Of a stretch of DNA of 10,379 bases, positions 1 through 6,706 are shown one piece after another. Origin of the DNA: Flavobacteriaceae bacterium (GTDB lineage Bacteria; Bacteroidota; Bacteroidia; Flavobacteriales; Flavobacteriaceae); assembly GCA_030613745.1 (NCBI GenBank), contig JAUWLK010000073.1, positions 1 through 10,379 of the forward strand. The letters are read 5' to 3'. Within the stretch, counting starts at the first letter, position 1. The number at the start of each line of letters is the position of its first letter. The notes beneath the pieces were generated by a model that worked only from the letters and a program-made list of their open reading frames with translations, had not been told where the DNA came from and did not search any database. A program made the translations under genes and the position numbers.

Positions 1-1
1 A

Positions 2-379
2 GCTTTGAATGAAGCTAATATTAAAGTTAGTGAATTAGATTATATTTCGGCTCATGGTACAGCGAAGAACTATAATGATGAAATGGAATCGGTTGCTTTT
101 AGCAGATTAAAAATGCTTGATATTCCTTTAAATAGTCTAAAGGGATATTATGGACATACTTTAGGTGCCTCCGGCCTTTTAGAGACTATAATGGGTATTG
201 AATCTTTAAATCATAATAAACTAATTGCTTCTAAAGGTTTTGATGAATTAGGAGTTACACATCCAATAAATATTATTAAAAAAATAATAAAGAAAGAGTT
301 GCAAATATTTTTAAAAACGGCATCAGGTTTTGGAGGTTGTAATACTGCAGTAATTTTAAAAAAAAATGTAAAACTATAG
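2..379 (+). CDS. beta-ketoacyl-ACP synthase, C-terminal part (5' end outside window)
   Basis: This is the C-terminal ~125 residues of a FabF-type 3-oxoacyl-ACP synthase, which condenses malonyl-ACP with an acyl chain. The frame is open to the left edge (codons in phase from base 2), so the TTG at base 5 is internal and the true start lies upstream. Both C-terminal catalytic histidines are visible: His in the S-A-H-G-T-A motif (codon 53-55) and His in Y-Y-G-H-T (codon 155-157). They are followed by the glycine-rich SGFGGCN loop typical of the KS C-terminus. The catalytic cysteine would lie outside the window, so activity can only be presumed. The 67-bp gap before the next gene is one of the two largest in the window. 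By context it is one of the condensing enzymes of the aryl-polyene/flexirubin pathway. The family call is firm; the exact role among the ketosynthases is not. Confidence 0.93.
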   Translation, partial: ALNEANIKVSELDYISAHGTAKNYNDEMESVAFSRLKMLDIPLNSLKGYYGHTLGASGLLETIMGIESLNHNKLIASKGFDELGVTHPINIIKKIIKKELQIFLKTASGFGGCNTAVILKKNVKL

Positions 380-411
380 CTTAAAAATAATGAATATGTA
401 TGCAGATTCAA

Positions 412-419
412 TAAATTTG
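412..419 (+). promoter_or_regulatory. candidate Bacteroidota -7 promoter element
   Basis: The octamer TAAATTTG matches the Bacteroidota -7 consensus TAnnTTTG. It lies 27 bases before the methyltransferase ATG, in the 67-bp gap after the partial ketosynthase. No clear TTG -33 element is visible at the usual spacing upstream, and the same octamer occurs by chance inside AT-rich genes here, for example within the ketosynthase near 3055. This is therefore a weak call for an internal promoter. Confidence 0.25.
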
Positions 420-446
420 CTTTTAGAATTGAAATAGGAAATACCA

Positions 447-1523
447 ATGAAGAATAAAACAATACGAGCAGTAGATGCTCTACAAGAAGCTCAAAAAATA
501 GCCTTTGCTCCCTTTTTGTTTCAAGCCGTAGTTTCATTAAGAAAGCTAGGTATATTTGATCTTATTTTTGAAAAGAGAATAATTGGAGGCATTACAATAG
601 ATGAAATATCAAAAGAATTATCGATAAGTACTTACGGAATTGGTGTTTTGTTAGAAATAGTTGAAAGCTCTGATATTGTTGTTAAAAACAAAGAAAACAG
701 GTATGAGTTAACTAAAATAGGATATTTTTTAAATTTTAATGAAACTGCAAATGTCAATATTAATTTCACTAATGAAGTGTGTTATAAAGGACTTTTTCAT
801 TTGAATGATTCAATTATAAATGGAAAACCTGAAGGATTAAAAGAACTAGGAAATTGGAATACTATTTATGAGGGTTTATCAGTACTTGATCCTAAAATAA
901 AAGAGGCATGGTTTAAATTTGATCATCACTATTCTGATTATGCTTTTCAGGAAGCTTTAGAAATAGTTTTTAAAAATCAACCAAAAGTTATATTTGATAT
1001 TGGTGGAAATACCGGAAAATTTGCAATAAGTTGTTGTTATAAAGATAAAGATGTAATCGTAAAAATTCATGATTTACCAGGGCAACTTAATGTTGCTCTT
1101 ACCAATGCAAAAACTAATGGTTTTGAAGATAGAATTTTAGGATATGAAATTGATTGGTTGTCTGAAAATCCAAAAATTACAAAAGGTGCAGATATTATTT
1201 GGTTAAGTCAATTTTTAGATTGTTTTTCAGAAGATGAAATCGTAAAAATATTAAAAGTTTGTGTAGAATCTATGGATGACAATACAGAGTTGTTTATTAT
1301 GGAAACTTTTACAGATAGACAAAAATTTGATAATGCTAAATTTATTCTTGAGGCTACATCATTATATTTTACAACAATGGCAAATGGAAATAGTAAAATG
1401 TATAAGGCTGAAGTAATGATTGAATTAATTGAAAAAGCAGGGCTTTTAATTAAAGAAGAGATTAGTCCAGTTGGAGAAAATCATACCATTTTGATTTGTA
1501 AAAAAAGTAATTTCATTGCATAA
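447..1523 (+). CDS. SAM-dependent methyltransferase (winged-helix O-methyltransferase-2-like family)
   Basis: A 358-residue class I methyltransferase, normal length for the family with an N-terminal winged-helix dimerisation domain (about residues 15-100) and a C-terminal Rossmann SAM domain. The SAM-binding glycine loop is D184-I-G-G-N-T-G190, and an acidic residue (D209, in HDLPGQ) sits where the ribose-binding region is expected. The stretch W-L-S-Q-F-L-D-C-F-S-E-D-E aligns with the family motif that contains HDW(S/D)DE. Asp258 falls at or next to the position of the usual catalytic His, so classical base-catalysed O-methylation is doubtful. Aryl-polyene and flexirubin head groups carry a ring methyl, so methylation of the hydroxyphenyl head is the likely job; this is inferred from context. 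The ATG at 447 has a weak AGGAA at 436-440. The 3' end overlaps the next gene by 8 bp, suggesting translational coupling. Confidence 0.88.
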   Translation: MKNKTIRAVDALQEAQKIAFAPFLFQAVVSLRKLGIFDLIFEKRIIGGITIDEISKELSISTYGIGVLLEIVESSDIVVKNKENRYELTKIGYFLNFNETANVNINFTNEVCYKGLFHLNDSIINGKPEGLKELGNWNTIYEGLSVLDPKIKEAWFKFDHHYSDYAFQEALEIVFKNQPKVIFDIGGNTGKFAISCCYKDKDVIVKIHDLPGQLNVALTNAKTNGFEDRILGYEIDWLSENPKITKGADIIWLSQFLDCFSEDEIVKILKVCVESMDDNTELFIMETFTDRQKFDNAKFILEATSLYFTTMANGNSKMYKAEVMIELIEKAGLLIKEEISPVGENHTILICKKSNFIA

Positions 1524-2133
1524 TAATTATTACATAAAAAGCTACTGTCATATTAAAAATAGCCAACTTTGGTTAAATGGAAAAATTATATTTGAGAATA
1601 AAGAAAATAAAAATCTCAAGGATTTATTAAAAAGTATCTATAAATACCAGAATATAAATTATTCTAAGTTTTTTAAAATGGATAGCTTGAGTAAAATTTC
1701 ATTTTTAGCAGCCGAAATTATTTTAAAAAATACTACTTTAGAAAATGTAAGAAATAATATAGCTATTGTGTTTTCTAATGATGCAGCAAGTTTAGATACA
1801 GATAGAAAGTTTCAAAACTCAATTAATGATATTGATAATTTTTATCCTAGTCCTGCTGTATTTGTTTACACTTTACCAAATATAGGAATTGGTGAGATTA
1901 GTATCAGGCATCAATTAAAAAGTGAAAATGCATTTTTTGTTTTTGAAAATTATAATGCAAATTTTCATCAAAATTATGAAAATGTATTAATTCAAAATAA
2001 TAATTCAGATGCAGTTTTGGCAGGCTGGGTGAATGTTGATGCTGAAAATTATGAAGCATTTGTTTATTTGGTATCAAAAAATGGAGTTATTGAGCACACA
2101 GAAAAAAATTTAATAAAATTATATAAAGAGTAA
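1516..2133 (+). CDS. short degenerate beta-ketoacyl synthase-like protein (N-terminal half only)
   Basis: A 205-residue protein resembling only the N-terminal half of the ketosynthase fold. It opens with a YYIKSYCHI strand like the KS GIGxV start, has the 'PSPAVFVYTLPN' segment where KS enzymes prepare the nucleophile elbow, and a 'DAVLAGWVN' strand matching the KS 'RVIVGGAD'. The catalytic Cys is missing: the equivalent stretch reads F-E-N-Y-N, and the only Cys is residue 11. The half that would carry the two catalytic His is absent. Known aryl-polyene clusters contain a comparable short KS-like chain-length-factor protein (ApeC type), so a structural partner of an active ketosynthase is likely. 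The first in-frame ATG is about 55 codons in, so the start must be TTG at 1516 (or ATT at 1510), overlapping the methyltransferase end. The ACP gene follows after 6 bp, leaving no room for a lost second half. Confidence 0.72.
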   Translation: MHNNYYIKSYCHIKNSQLWLNGKIIFENKENKNLKDLLKSIYKYQNINYSKFFKMDSLSKISFLAAEIILKNTTLENVRNNIAIVFSNDAASLDTDRKFQNSINDIDNFYPSPAVFVYTLPNIGIGEISIRHQLKSENAFFVFENYNANFHQNYENVLIQNNNSDAVLAGWVNVDAENYEAFVYLVSKNGVIEHTEKNLIKLYKE

Positions 2134-2139
2134 TATACA

Positions 2140-2394
2140 ATGGAGAATTTAAAAAAAGAGTTAAAAGAAAAAATTATTGAAAATCTAAATTTAGAGGATA
2201 TTGATATAGCAGATATTGGTGATGATGATGTGTTATTTGGTGATGGATTGGGTTTAGATTCTATTGATGCACTAGAATTAATTGTTATGCTAGATAAAGA
2301 CTACGGAATTAAATTAACCGATCCAAAACAAGGAAAATCTATATTCCAATCAATCAATACCATGGCAAACTATATATCTGAAAATAGAAAATAA
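2140..2394 (+). CDS. acyl carrier protein
   Basis: An 84-residue acidic ACP of standard length. The 4'-phosphopantetheine attachment serine is Ser41 in G-L-D-S-I-D-A-L-E, at the start of helix 2, followed by the usual acidic recognition helix (E-L-I-V-M-L-D-K-D-Y-G-I). It would carry the growing polyene chain as a thioester in the cytoplasm. Helix 1 is followed by an unusually acidic loop (DIDIADIGDDD). The gene is placed between the half-KS protein (6 bp upstream) and the full ketosynthase (3 bp downstream), so it is probably the dedicated carrier for this condensing system and not the housekeeping AcpP. ACPs of aryl-polyene clusters are usually distinct from AcpP. A phosphopantetheinyl transferase must come from elsewhere. 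Confidence 0.95.
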   Translation: MENLKKELKEKIIENLNLEDIDIADIGDDDVLFGDGLGLDSIDALELIVMLDKDYGIKLTDPKQGKSIFQSINTMANYISENRK

Positions 2395-2397
2395 AAA

Positions 2398-3597
2398 ATG
2401 AGTAAAGGTGTTGCTATTACGGGTATGGGAATAATTTCTTCAATAGGAAGTACTGTTGAAGAAAATTTTCAATCTTTAATAGATAAAAAACCAGGAATCT
2501 CGAAAATTAAAAAAATTGATACCATCCATAAAGATGTAATAAAGGTTGGCGAGATTGATGCCGATAATGCAGAATTAATACAATTTTTAAATTTATCAGA
2601 AAATAATAATTATTCCCGAACAGCACTTTTGGCAGAAATTGCAGCTAAAGAAGCGGTAAAAAATGCCAATATAAAAGACCTTAATCAATATAAAACCGGA
2701 TTAATATCAGCAACAAGCGTTGGAGGTATGGATATGACTGAAAAGTATTATTATTCTTATTTTGATAAAAAAAACAATAGAAAATATATCGATGCACATT
2801 CTTTAGGAGATGCAACTTCAAAGGTTGCTAATAGTCTAGGGATTATTGATTTTGTAACTACTATTAGTACTGCTTGTTCTTCAGCAACCAATGCAATTAT
2901 GTTGGGAGCAAGAATGATAAAAAGCGGAAAATTAGAAAGAGTAATTGTTGGAGGTGCAGATTGTTTATCAAAATTTACAATAAACGGATTTAAAACATTA
3001 ATGATATTATCAGAAACAGATTGTAAACCTTTTGATGAAAATAGAACTGGTTTAAATTTGGGAGAAGCAGCAGCGTTTTTGGTTTTAGAATCTGATGAAA
3101 TTGTTAAGAAAGAAAATAAAAAAGTATTAGCTTATGTGTCTGGTTATGCCAATGCAAATGATGCTTTTCATCAAACTGCTTCTTCAGAAAATGGCGAAGG
3201 AGCAACTTTGGCCATGAAAAAAGCATTAGAGATTGCAAATCTAAATCCAAATGAAATTGATTATATCAATGCGCATGGTACAGCAACTCCTAATAATGAT
3301 AGCTCTGAAAGTAAAGCCATATTAAGAGTTTTTGAAAATAATATACCAAGTTTTAGTTCCACTAAAGGGTATACAGGTCATACTTTAGCAGCAGCAGGTG
3401 CAATCGAAGCAGTTTATTCTGTACTTGCATTGCAACACGATATTGTATTTCCTAATTTGAATTTTGAAACTCCGATTAGTGAAACGTCTTTGATTCCTGT
3501 AACGGAAGTTTTACATAAAAGTATAAATCATGTTTTGTCAAATTCATTTGGTTTTGGAGGTAATTGTTCTACATTAATTTTTTCAAAAGAATCCTAA
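2398..3597 (+). CDS. beta-ketoacyl-ACP synthase II-like (FabF family) ketosynthase
   Basis: A 399-residue, full-length, apparently active FabF-type ketosynthase. The catalytic triad is complete: nucleophile Cys160 in S-T-A-C-S-S, His293 in N-A-H-G-T-A-T-P, and His328 in G-Y-T-G-H-T. The C-terminal NSFGFGGN loop is present. It catalyses decarboxylative condensation of malonyl-ACP with acyl-ACP. Its partner ACP lies 3 bp upstream. Its stop overlaps the start of a catalytically dead KS-fold gene (TAATG at 3595-3599), the classic arrangement of KS plus chain-length factor in type II polyketide and aryl-polyene systems (ApeO-like role). Stop-start overlap favours balanced co-translation of the pair, consistent with a heterodimer. 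The start ATG at 2398 fits the family N-terminus (GVAITGMGIIS). Confidence 0.95.
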   Translation: MSKGVAITGMGIISSIGSTVEENFQSLIDKKPGISKIKKIDTIHKDVIKVGEIDADNAELIQFLNLSENNNYSRTALLAEIAAKEAVKNANIKDLNQYKTGLISATSVGGMDMTEKYYYSYFDKKNNRKYIDAHSLGDATSKVANSLGIIDFVTTISTACSSATNAIMLGARMIKSGKLERVIVGGADCLSKFTINGFKTLMILSETDCKPFDENRTGLNLGEAAAFLVLESDEIVKKENKKVLAYVSGYANANDAFHQTASSENGEGATLAMKKALEIANLNPNEIDYINAHGTATPNNDSSESKAILRVFENNIPSFSSTKGYTGHTLAAAGAIEAVYSVLALQHDIVFPNLNFETPISETSLIPVTEVLHKSINHVLSNSFGFGGNCSTLIFSKES

Positions 3598-4658
3598 TGA
3601 AAAATTATTATATAAACGGAATAGGATGTGTATCAGCTCAAGATACTACAGAGATCAATATTTCTTTTGATAGCTATATTGAACTTAATGATAATGTGGT
3701 TTCAGCGCATAAACCAAATTATAAATCCTTTATCAAACCAAATTTGATAAGAAGAATGTCAAATGGTGTAAAAATGGGTGTTGTTGCATCATCAATTGCA
3801 TTAAAAGAAGCTAATATATCTGAGCCAAAAGCTATTATTACCGGTTCTGGTATGGGATGTTTAAAAGATTCTGAAAAGTTTTTAGAAAATATAATAAATA
3901 ATAATGAGCAATTTTTAACGCCAACTTCTTTTATTCAATCCACCCATAATACAGTTGGTGCACAAATTGCATTGGGTTTATCTTGTAAGTCATATAATGT
4001 TACTTATGTTCATCGTTCCACATCTTTTGAATCATCTTTGATCGATTCTATGATGATGATAGATGAAGATACTGAACCTGTTTTGGTTGGAGGAGTTGAT
4101 GAGATTGGGCCTCAAACAACAGAATTTCACAAGATAGTAGATCATGTTAAAAATAAAGAGAACCTTAATGATGGTATTTTAAATTCAAAAACTAAAGGAT
4201 CTGTATTTAGTGAGGGAGCTCAATTTTTTGTTTTAGAAAATGATGAGAAAATTAATACTTATGCAAAACTAATTGATGTTATCATATATGATGATATTAA
4301 AGTTGATGAAGTTGAAATTAAGATGAATCAATTTTTGAAAGATAATAATTTTCAAGTATCAGATATTGATATAATAATTTCAGGAAATAATGGAGATATA
4401 GATTTTGATATATACTATGAAATATTACTGAATAATAGCTTTAAAAATACACAGCAATTGTATTATAAACACCTTTCAGGAGAATATAATTCTGTATCTG
4501 CATTTGGATTGTGGACAGCCTGTAAATTGATAAAATCTCAAAGAGTTCCTGAAATATTAAAATTGAATAATAAAGAAACTACCTCTATTAATAATGTTTT
4601 ACTTTATAATCAATATCAAGGTAAAAGCCATAGTTTTACATTATTGAAGAAATGTTAA
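3597..4658 (+). CDS. inactive ketosynthase-fold protein, chain-length-factor-like
   Basis: A 353-residue KS-fold protein with every catalytic residue replaced. The region aligned with STACSS reads V-H-R-S-T-S-F-E-S-S, putting Thr or Ser where the Cys belongs. The first catalytic His region reads S-G-N-N-G-D (His replaced by Asn). The second reads H-L-S-G-E-Y (His replaced by Glu). The fold is still recognisable from the N-terminal YYINGIGCVS strand, the VLVGGVDEIG strand and the late VSAFGLW segment. Such proteins partner active ketosynthases and shape the chain-length cavity. An in-frame ATG at 3564 would lie inside the upstream gene; ATG 3597 is preferred because it forms a TAATG junction with the ketosynthase stop and aligns with the family N-terminus. 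It overlaps the next gene by 7 bp. The loss of catalysis is seen directly; the chain-length role is inferred. Confidence 0.85.
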   Translation: MKNYYINGIGCVSAQDTTEINISFDSYIELNDNVVSAHKPNYKSFIKPNLIRRMSNGVKMGVVASSIALKEANISEPKAIITGSGMGCLKDSEKFLENIINNNEQFLTPTSFIQSTHNTVGAQIALGLSCKSYNVTYVHRSTSFESSLIDSMMMIDEDTEPVLVGGVDEIGPQTTEFHKIVDHVKNKENLNDGILNSKTKGSVFSEGAQFFVLENDEKINTYAKLIDVIIYDDIKVDEVEIKMNQFLKDNNFQVSDIDIIISGNNGDIDFDIYYEILLNNSFKNTQQLYYKHLSGEYNSVSAFGLWTACKLIKSQRVPEILKLNNKETTSINNVLLYNQYQGKSHSFTLLKKC

Positions 4659-5428
4659 AATTCAAAACAGTAAATATTATTTCTATTACATTTTTAATAG
4701 TTTTCTTATTTTTAAGAATAAATTATAGTATTTCTAATTGGTGGATGATACTTTTTATATTTATTTGGTTAACACTAACAATTATTGGTTCATTTCATAT
4801 TCGGTGGAATTATTTTTTAAAAGCAAACCATAAAAAGCATCAGATAAAAAATAGTGTTATTGCCTTAACATTTGATGATGGTCCAAACCCAGATTATACT
4901 TTAAAAGTGTTGGCATTATTAAAAAAGCACAATGTAAAAGCCACTTTTTTTTGTATAGGTAAAAATGTAGAAAGTAATCCTGAAATTTTAAAGGAGATTG
5001 TAAATGATGGACATTTAATAGGAAATCATTCTTATAATCATCAAAATTCATTTGGTTTTTTAAGTACTAAAAAAGTTATTGCAGAATTAGAACAAACAAA
5101 AAAAATAATAAAAAGCATAGTAAATTTAGAGGTTACTTTTTTTCGACCACCTTTCGGAGTTACGAATCCTAATATTGCTAAAGCAGTTAAAAAATTAAAT
5201 TTAAGTGCTTTTGGTTGGAGTGTCAGGACGTATGATACGATGGCTAAAGATCCTGAAAATATTTATCAAAAAATAATTTCAAAAATCAAAAAAGGAGATA
5301 TTTTACTAATGCACGATTCCAGTGAATTGAGTGTAGCTGTTTTAGATAAAATTTTAACATATCTTGATAAATATAATTTAAAATCGATTACATTAGATAA
5401 GATGTTTAATATGAAACCTTATGAATAA
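4652..5428 (+). CDS. membrane-anchored polysaccharide deacetylase family protein (NodB/CE4)
   Basis: A 258-residue protein with two N-terminal hydrophobic segments (about residues 8-23 and 30-48) followed by a NodB homology domain. The CE4 motifs are in order: T-F-D75-D76-G-P (catalytic base and metal Asp), H126-S-Y-N-H130 (metal-binding HxxxH), R165-P-P-F-G (motif 3) and L-L-M-H221-D (motif 5). Motif 4 appears as FGWSVRTYD. All metal and catalytic positions look intact, so it should be an active metal-dependent N- or O-deacetylase, probably attached to the inner membrane. Its target is unknown: peptidoglycan, a surface glycan or an acylated/glycosylated pigment precursor are all possible. 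Genes of this family recur inside flexirubin-type clusters. Overlaps of 7 and 8 bp with its neighbours (ATGTTAA and ATGAATAA junctions) place it firmly in the operon. Confidence 0.9.
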   Translation: MLKFKTVNIISITFLIVFLFLRINYSISNWWMILFIFIWLTLTIIGSFHIRWNYFLKANHKKHQIKNSVIALTFDDGPNPDYTLKVLALLKKHNVKATFFCIGKNVESNPEILKEIVNDGHLIGNHSYNHQNSFGFLSTKKVIAELEQTKKIIKSIVNLEVTFFRPPFGVTNPNIAKAVKKLNLSAFGWSVRTYDTMAKDPENIYQKIISKIKKGDILLMHDSSELSVAVLDKILTYLDKYNLKSITLDKMFNMKPYE

Positions 5429-6056
5429 ATATGTATTTTTAATTTTATTCTTATTAGTTCTTAATCCATTTAATTGCTTTTCTCAAGAGGATAAGATGTC
5501 AATTACTGAAGCGAATCAATTGAGGGCAGATATTATTGAAAAATCAAAAAAAACTTTGACAATTATAAGTGAATTTGAACAATTTAAACATTTAGATTTT
5601 TTATCAAATGATATAAAATCAAGTGGAAGTTTAGTGTATAAATCTCCAGACCTTATAAAATGGGAATATATTGAGCCTTTTAATTATACTGTTATTTTTA
5701 AAAATGACAAACTATTTATTAATGATGAAGGTGTTAAAAGTAATATTGACTTAAGTTCAAATAAAACATTTAAATCACTTAATAAATTAATTATAAAAAG
5801 TGTAAAAGGAGATATGTTTGATGATAATTTATTTGATATTCAATACTTCAAAAACACAAAACACCATATTATAAAATTCTTTCCAAAAGAGAATTCATTA
5901 AAATCAATTATTAGCGTGTTTATACTTTCTTTTGATAAAAAATCACTAAATGTTGTTGAAATTATTATGAAAGAAAACTCAGAAGATTATACTTTGTTGA
6001 AATTTATAAACCAAAAAATAAACAGACCAGTTCGTGATGAGGTTTTTTTTAACTAG
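5421..6056 (+). CDS. LolA-like outer-membrane lipoprotein carrier protein
   Basis: A 211-residue exported protein. Residues 1-21 form a signal peptide (N-K-Y then a Leu/Phe-rich core, probable cleavage after FS at 21/22, giving a Gln N-terminus as is common in Bacteroidota). The mature part has the LolA/LolB-type pattern G69-S-L-V-Y-K-S-P-D-L-I-K-W81-E-Y followed by a run of beta strands ('NYTVIFKNDKLFINDEG'). LolA proteins carry lipid-modified proteins across the periplasm in a hydrophobic cavity. Aryl-polyene clusters encode a dedicated LolA-like protein, so here it likely shuttles the lipid-like product or a dedicated lipoprotein to the outer membrane, together with the adjacent lipoprotein and the MMPL exporter. 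It overlaps the deacetylase by 8 bp and the lipoprotein gene by about 20 bp. Confidence 0.82.
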   Translation: MNKYVFLILFLLVLNPFNCFSQEDKMSITEANQLRADIIEKSKKTLTIISEFEQFKHLDFLSNDIKSSGSLVYKSPDLIKWEYIEPFNYTVIFKNDKLFINDEGVKSNIDLSSNKTFKSLNKLIIKSVKGDMFDDNLFDIQYFKNTKHHIIKFFPKENSLKSIISVFILSFDKKSLNVVEIIMKENSEDYTLLKFINQKINRPVRDEVFFN

Positions 6057-6657
6057 TATTTTATTTCTATTCTTTTTATCTTGTAGTTTGCCAACTACTA
6101 AAGGTTATTTAGAACAATTGGGCAATAAGAAAAGTATTGAAAATGGCTACTTTTCAAATGAAAATAAAGATTATGTCTATAAGGCAAAAATTAATATTTA
6201 CAATAAGAATTTTGGAGGAATATTAATAATAAAAAAAACAGGAATAAAACGGCATAGAATAGTTTTTACAACAGAATTTGGTAATAAAATATTTGATTTG
6301 GTTATTGTTAATGATACTTTTAAAGTAAATTATATTGTAAATGAATTGAATAAAAAGAATATTTTAAATACTTTGCAAAATGATTTTCACATTCTTGTTA
6401 AACAATATTTGAATGTAGATAAACAATTTGATTCTGATACAGAAACTATTTACCAAACAAATTATGATAAAAATAATAACCTGTATTATTTCTTTTTAAA
6501 AGAGAATCATAAACTGTTTAAAATTGTAAAAAGTACTAGTACTAAAGAAAAAGTGATTTTTAATTTTTTAGAATTCAATAATAATATTGTAACAAAAATT
6601 GATATTTTACATCAAAATTTTAAACTAAAAATTCACTTAAGATATATTGGGAATTAG
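6037..6657 (+). CDS. predicted lipoprotein of unknown function in pigment operon
   Basis: A 206-residue protein with a lipoprotein signal: M-R then a Phe/Leu-rich core and F-L-S-C16, an acceptable Bacteroidota lipobox with Cys16 as the lipidated residue. The rest is Lys/Asn/Ile-rich, beta-strand-like and without recognisable catalytic motifs ('YKAKINIYNKNFGGILII', 'HRIVFTTEFGNKIFDLVIVN'). That alternating pattern resembles LolB or the DUF3261-type lipoproteins found in aryl-polyene clusters, but I cannot assign a family with confidence. The start is taken as ATG at 6037; a GTG one codon earlier (6034) is also open. It lies inside the 3' end of the LolA-like gene (20-bp overlap), so the two are probably coupled. 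Being paired with a LolA-like carrier, an outer-membrane receptor role is the natural hypothesis. Confidence 0.72.
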   Translation: MRFFLTSILFLFFLSCSLPTTKGYLEQLGNKKSIENGYFSNENKDYVYKAKINIYNKNFGGILIIKKTGIKRHRIVFTTEFGNKIFDLVIVNDTFKVNYIVNELNKKNILNTLQNDFHILVKQYLNVDKQFDSDTETIYQTNYDKNNNLYYFFLKENHKLFKIVKSTSTKEKVIFNFLEFNNNIVTKIDILHQNFKLKIHLRYIGN

Positions 6658-6660
6658 TTT

Positions 6661-6668
6661 TAAATTTG
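6661..6668 (+). promoter_or_regulatory. candidate Bacteroidota -7 promoter element
   Basis: A second TAAATTTG octamer (consensus TAnnTTTG) sits in the 49-bp gap before the dehydratase gene, 38 bases upstream of its ATG. The nearest upstream TTG (6647-6649) is only 11 bases away, shorter than the usual spacing of about 20, so the -33 element is not convincing. It may allow a separate transcript for the right-hand part of the cluster. Confidence 0.27.
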
Positions 6669-6706
6669 CATAAAACTAGTGGAATAGATTAATAGCGAAA
6701 CAGAAA

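Noticed and set aside
211..537. Reverse-strand open frame of 108 codons
   Set aside because: It spans the end of the ketosynthase gene and the start of the methyltransferase gene, both well supported on the + strand; its product is low-complexity Leu/Phe/Ser sequence with no family resemblance.
1516..2394. Half-KS gene as a frameshifted full ketosynthase
   Set aside because: The sequence after the stop is an intact ACP gene starting 6 bp later; no C-terminal KS motifs (HGT, GHT) are found in any frame between them.
3564..3596. Upstream in-frame ATG for the chain-length-factor-like gene
   Set aside because: It would add 11 residues unlike the family N-terminus and overlap the ketosynthase by 34 bp; ATG 3597 gives the typical TAATG junction and YYINGIG start.
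4857..5051. Reverse-strand open frame of 64 codons
   Set aside because: It lies wholly inside the conserved NodB motifs of the deacetylase gene and is a shadow of that coding sequence.
6034..6036. GTG as start of the lipoprotein gene
   Set aside because: An ATG follows immediately at 6037 and gives an equally good lipoprotein signal; ATG is the commoner start.
6658..6706. Terminator or small RNA in the 49-bp gap
   Set aside because: No GC-rich inverted repeat followed by a T-run is visible; only the promoter-like octamer stands out.
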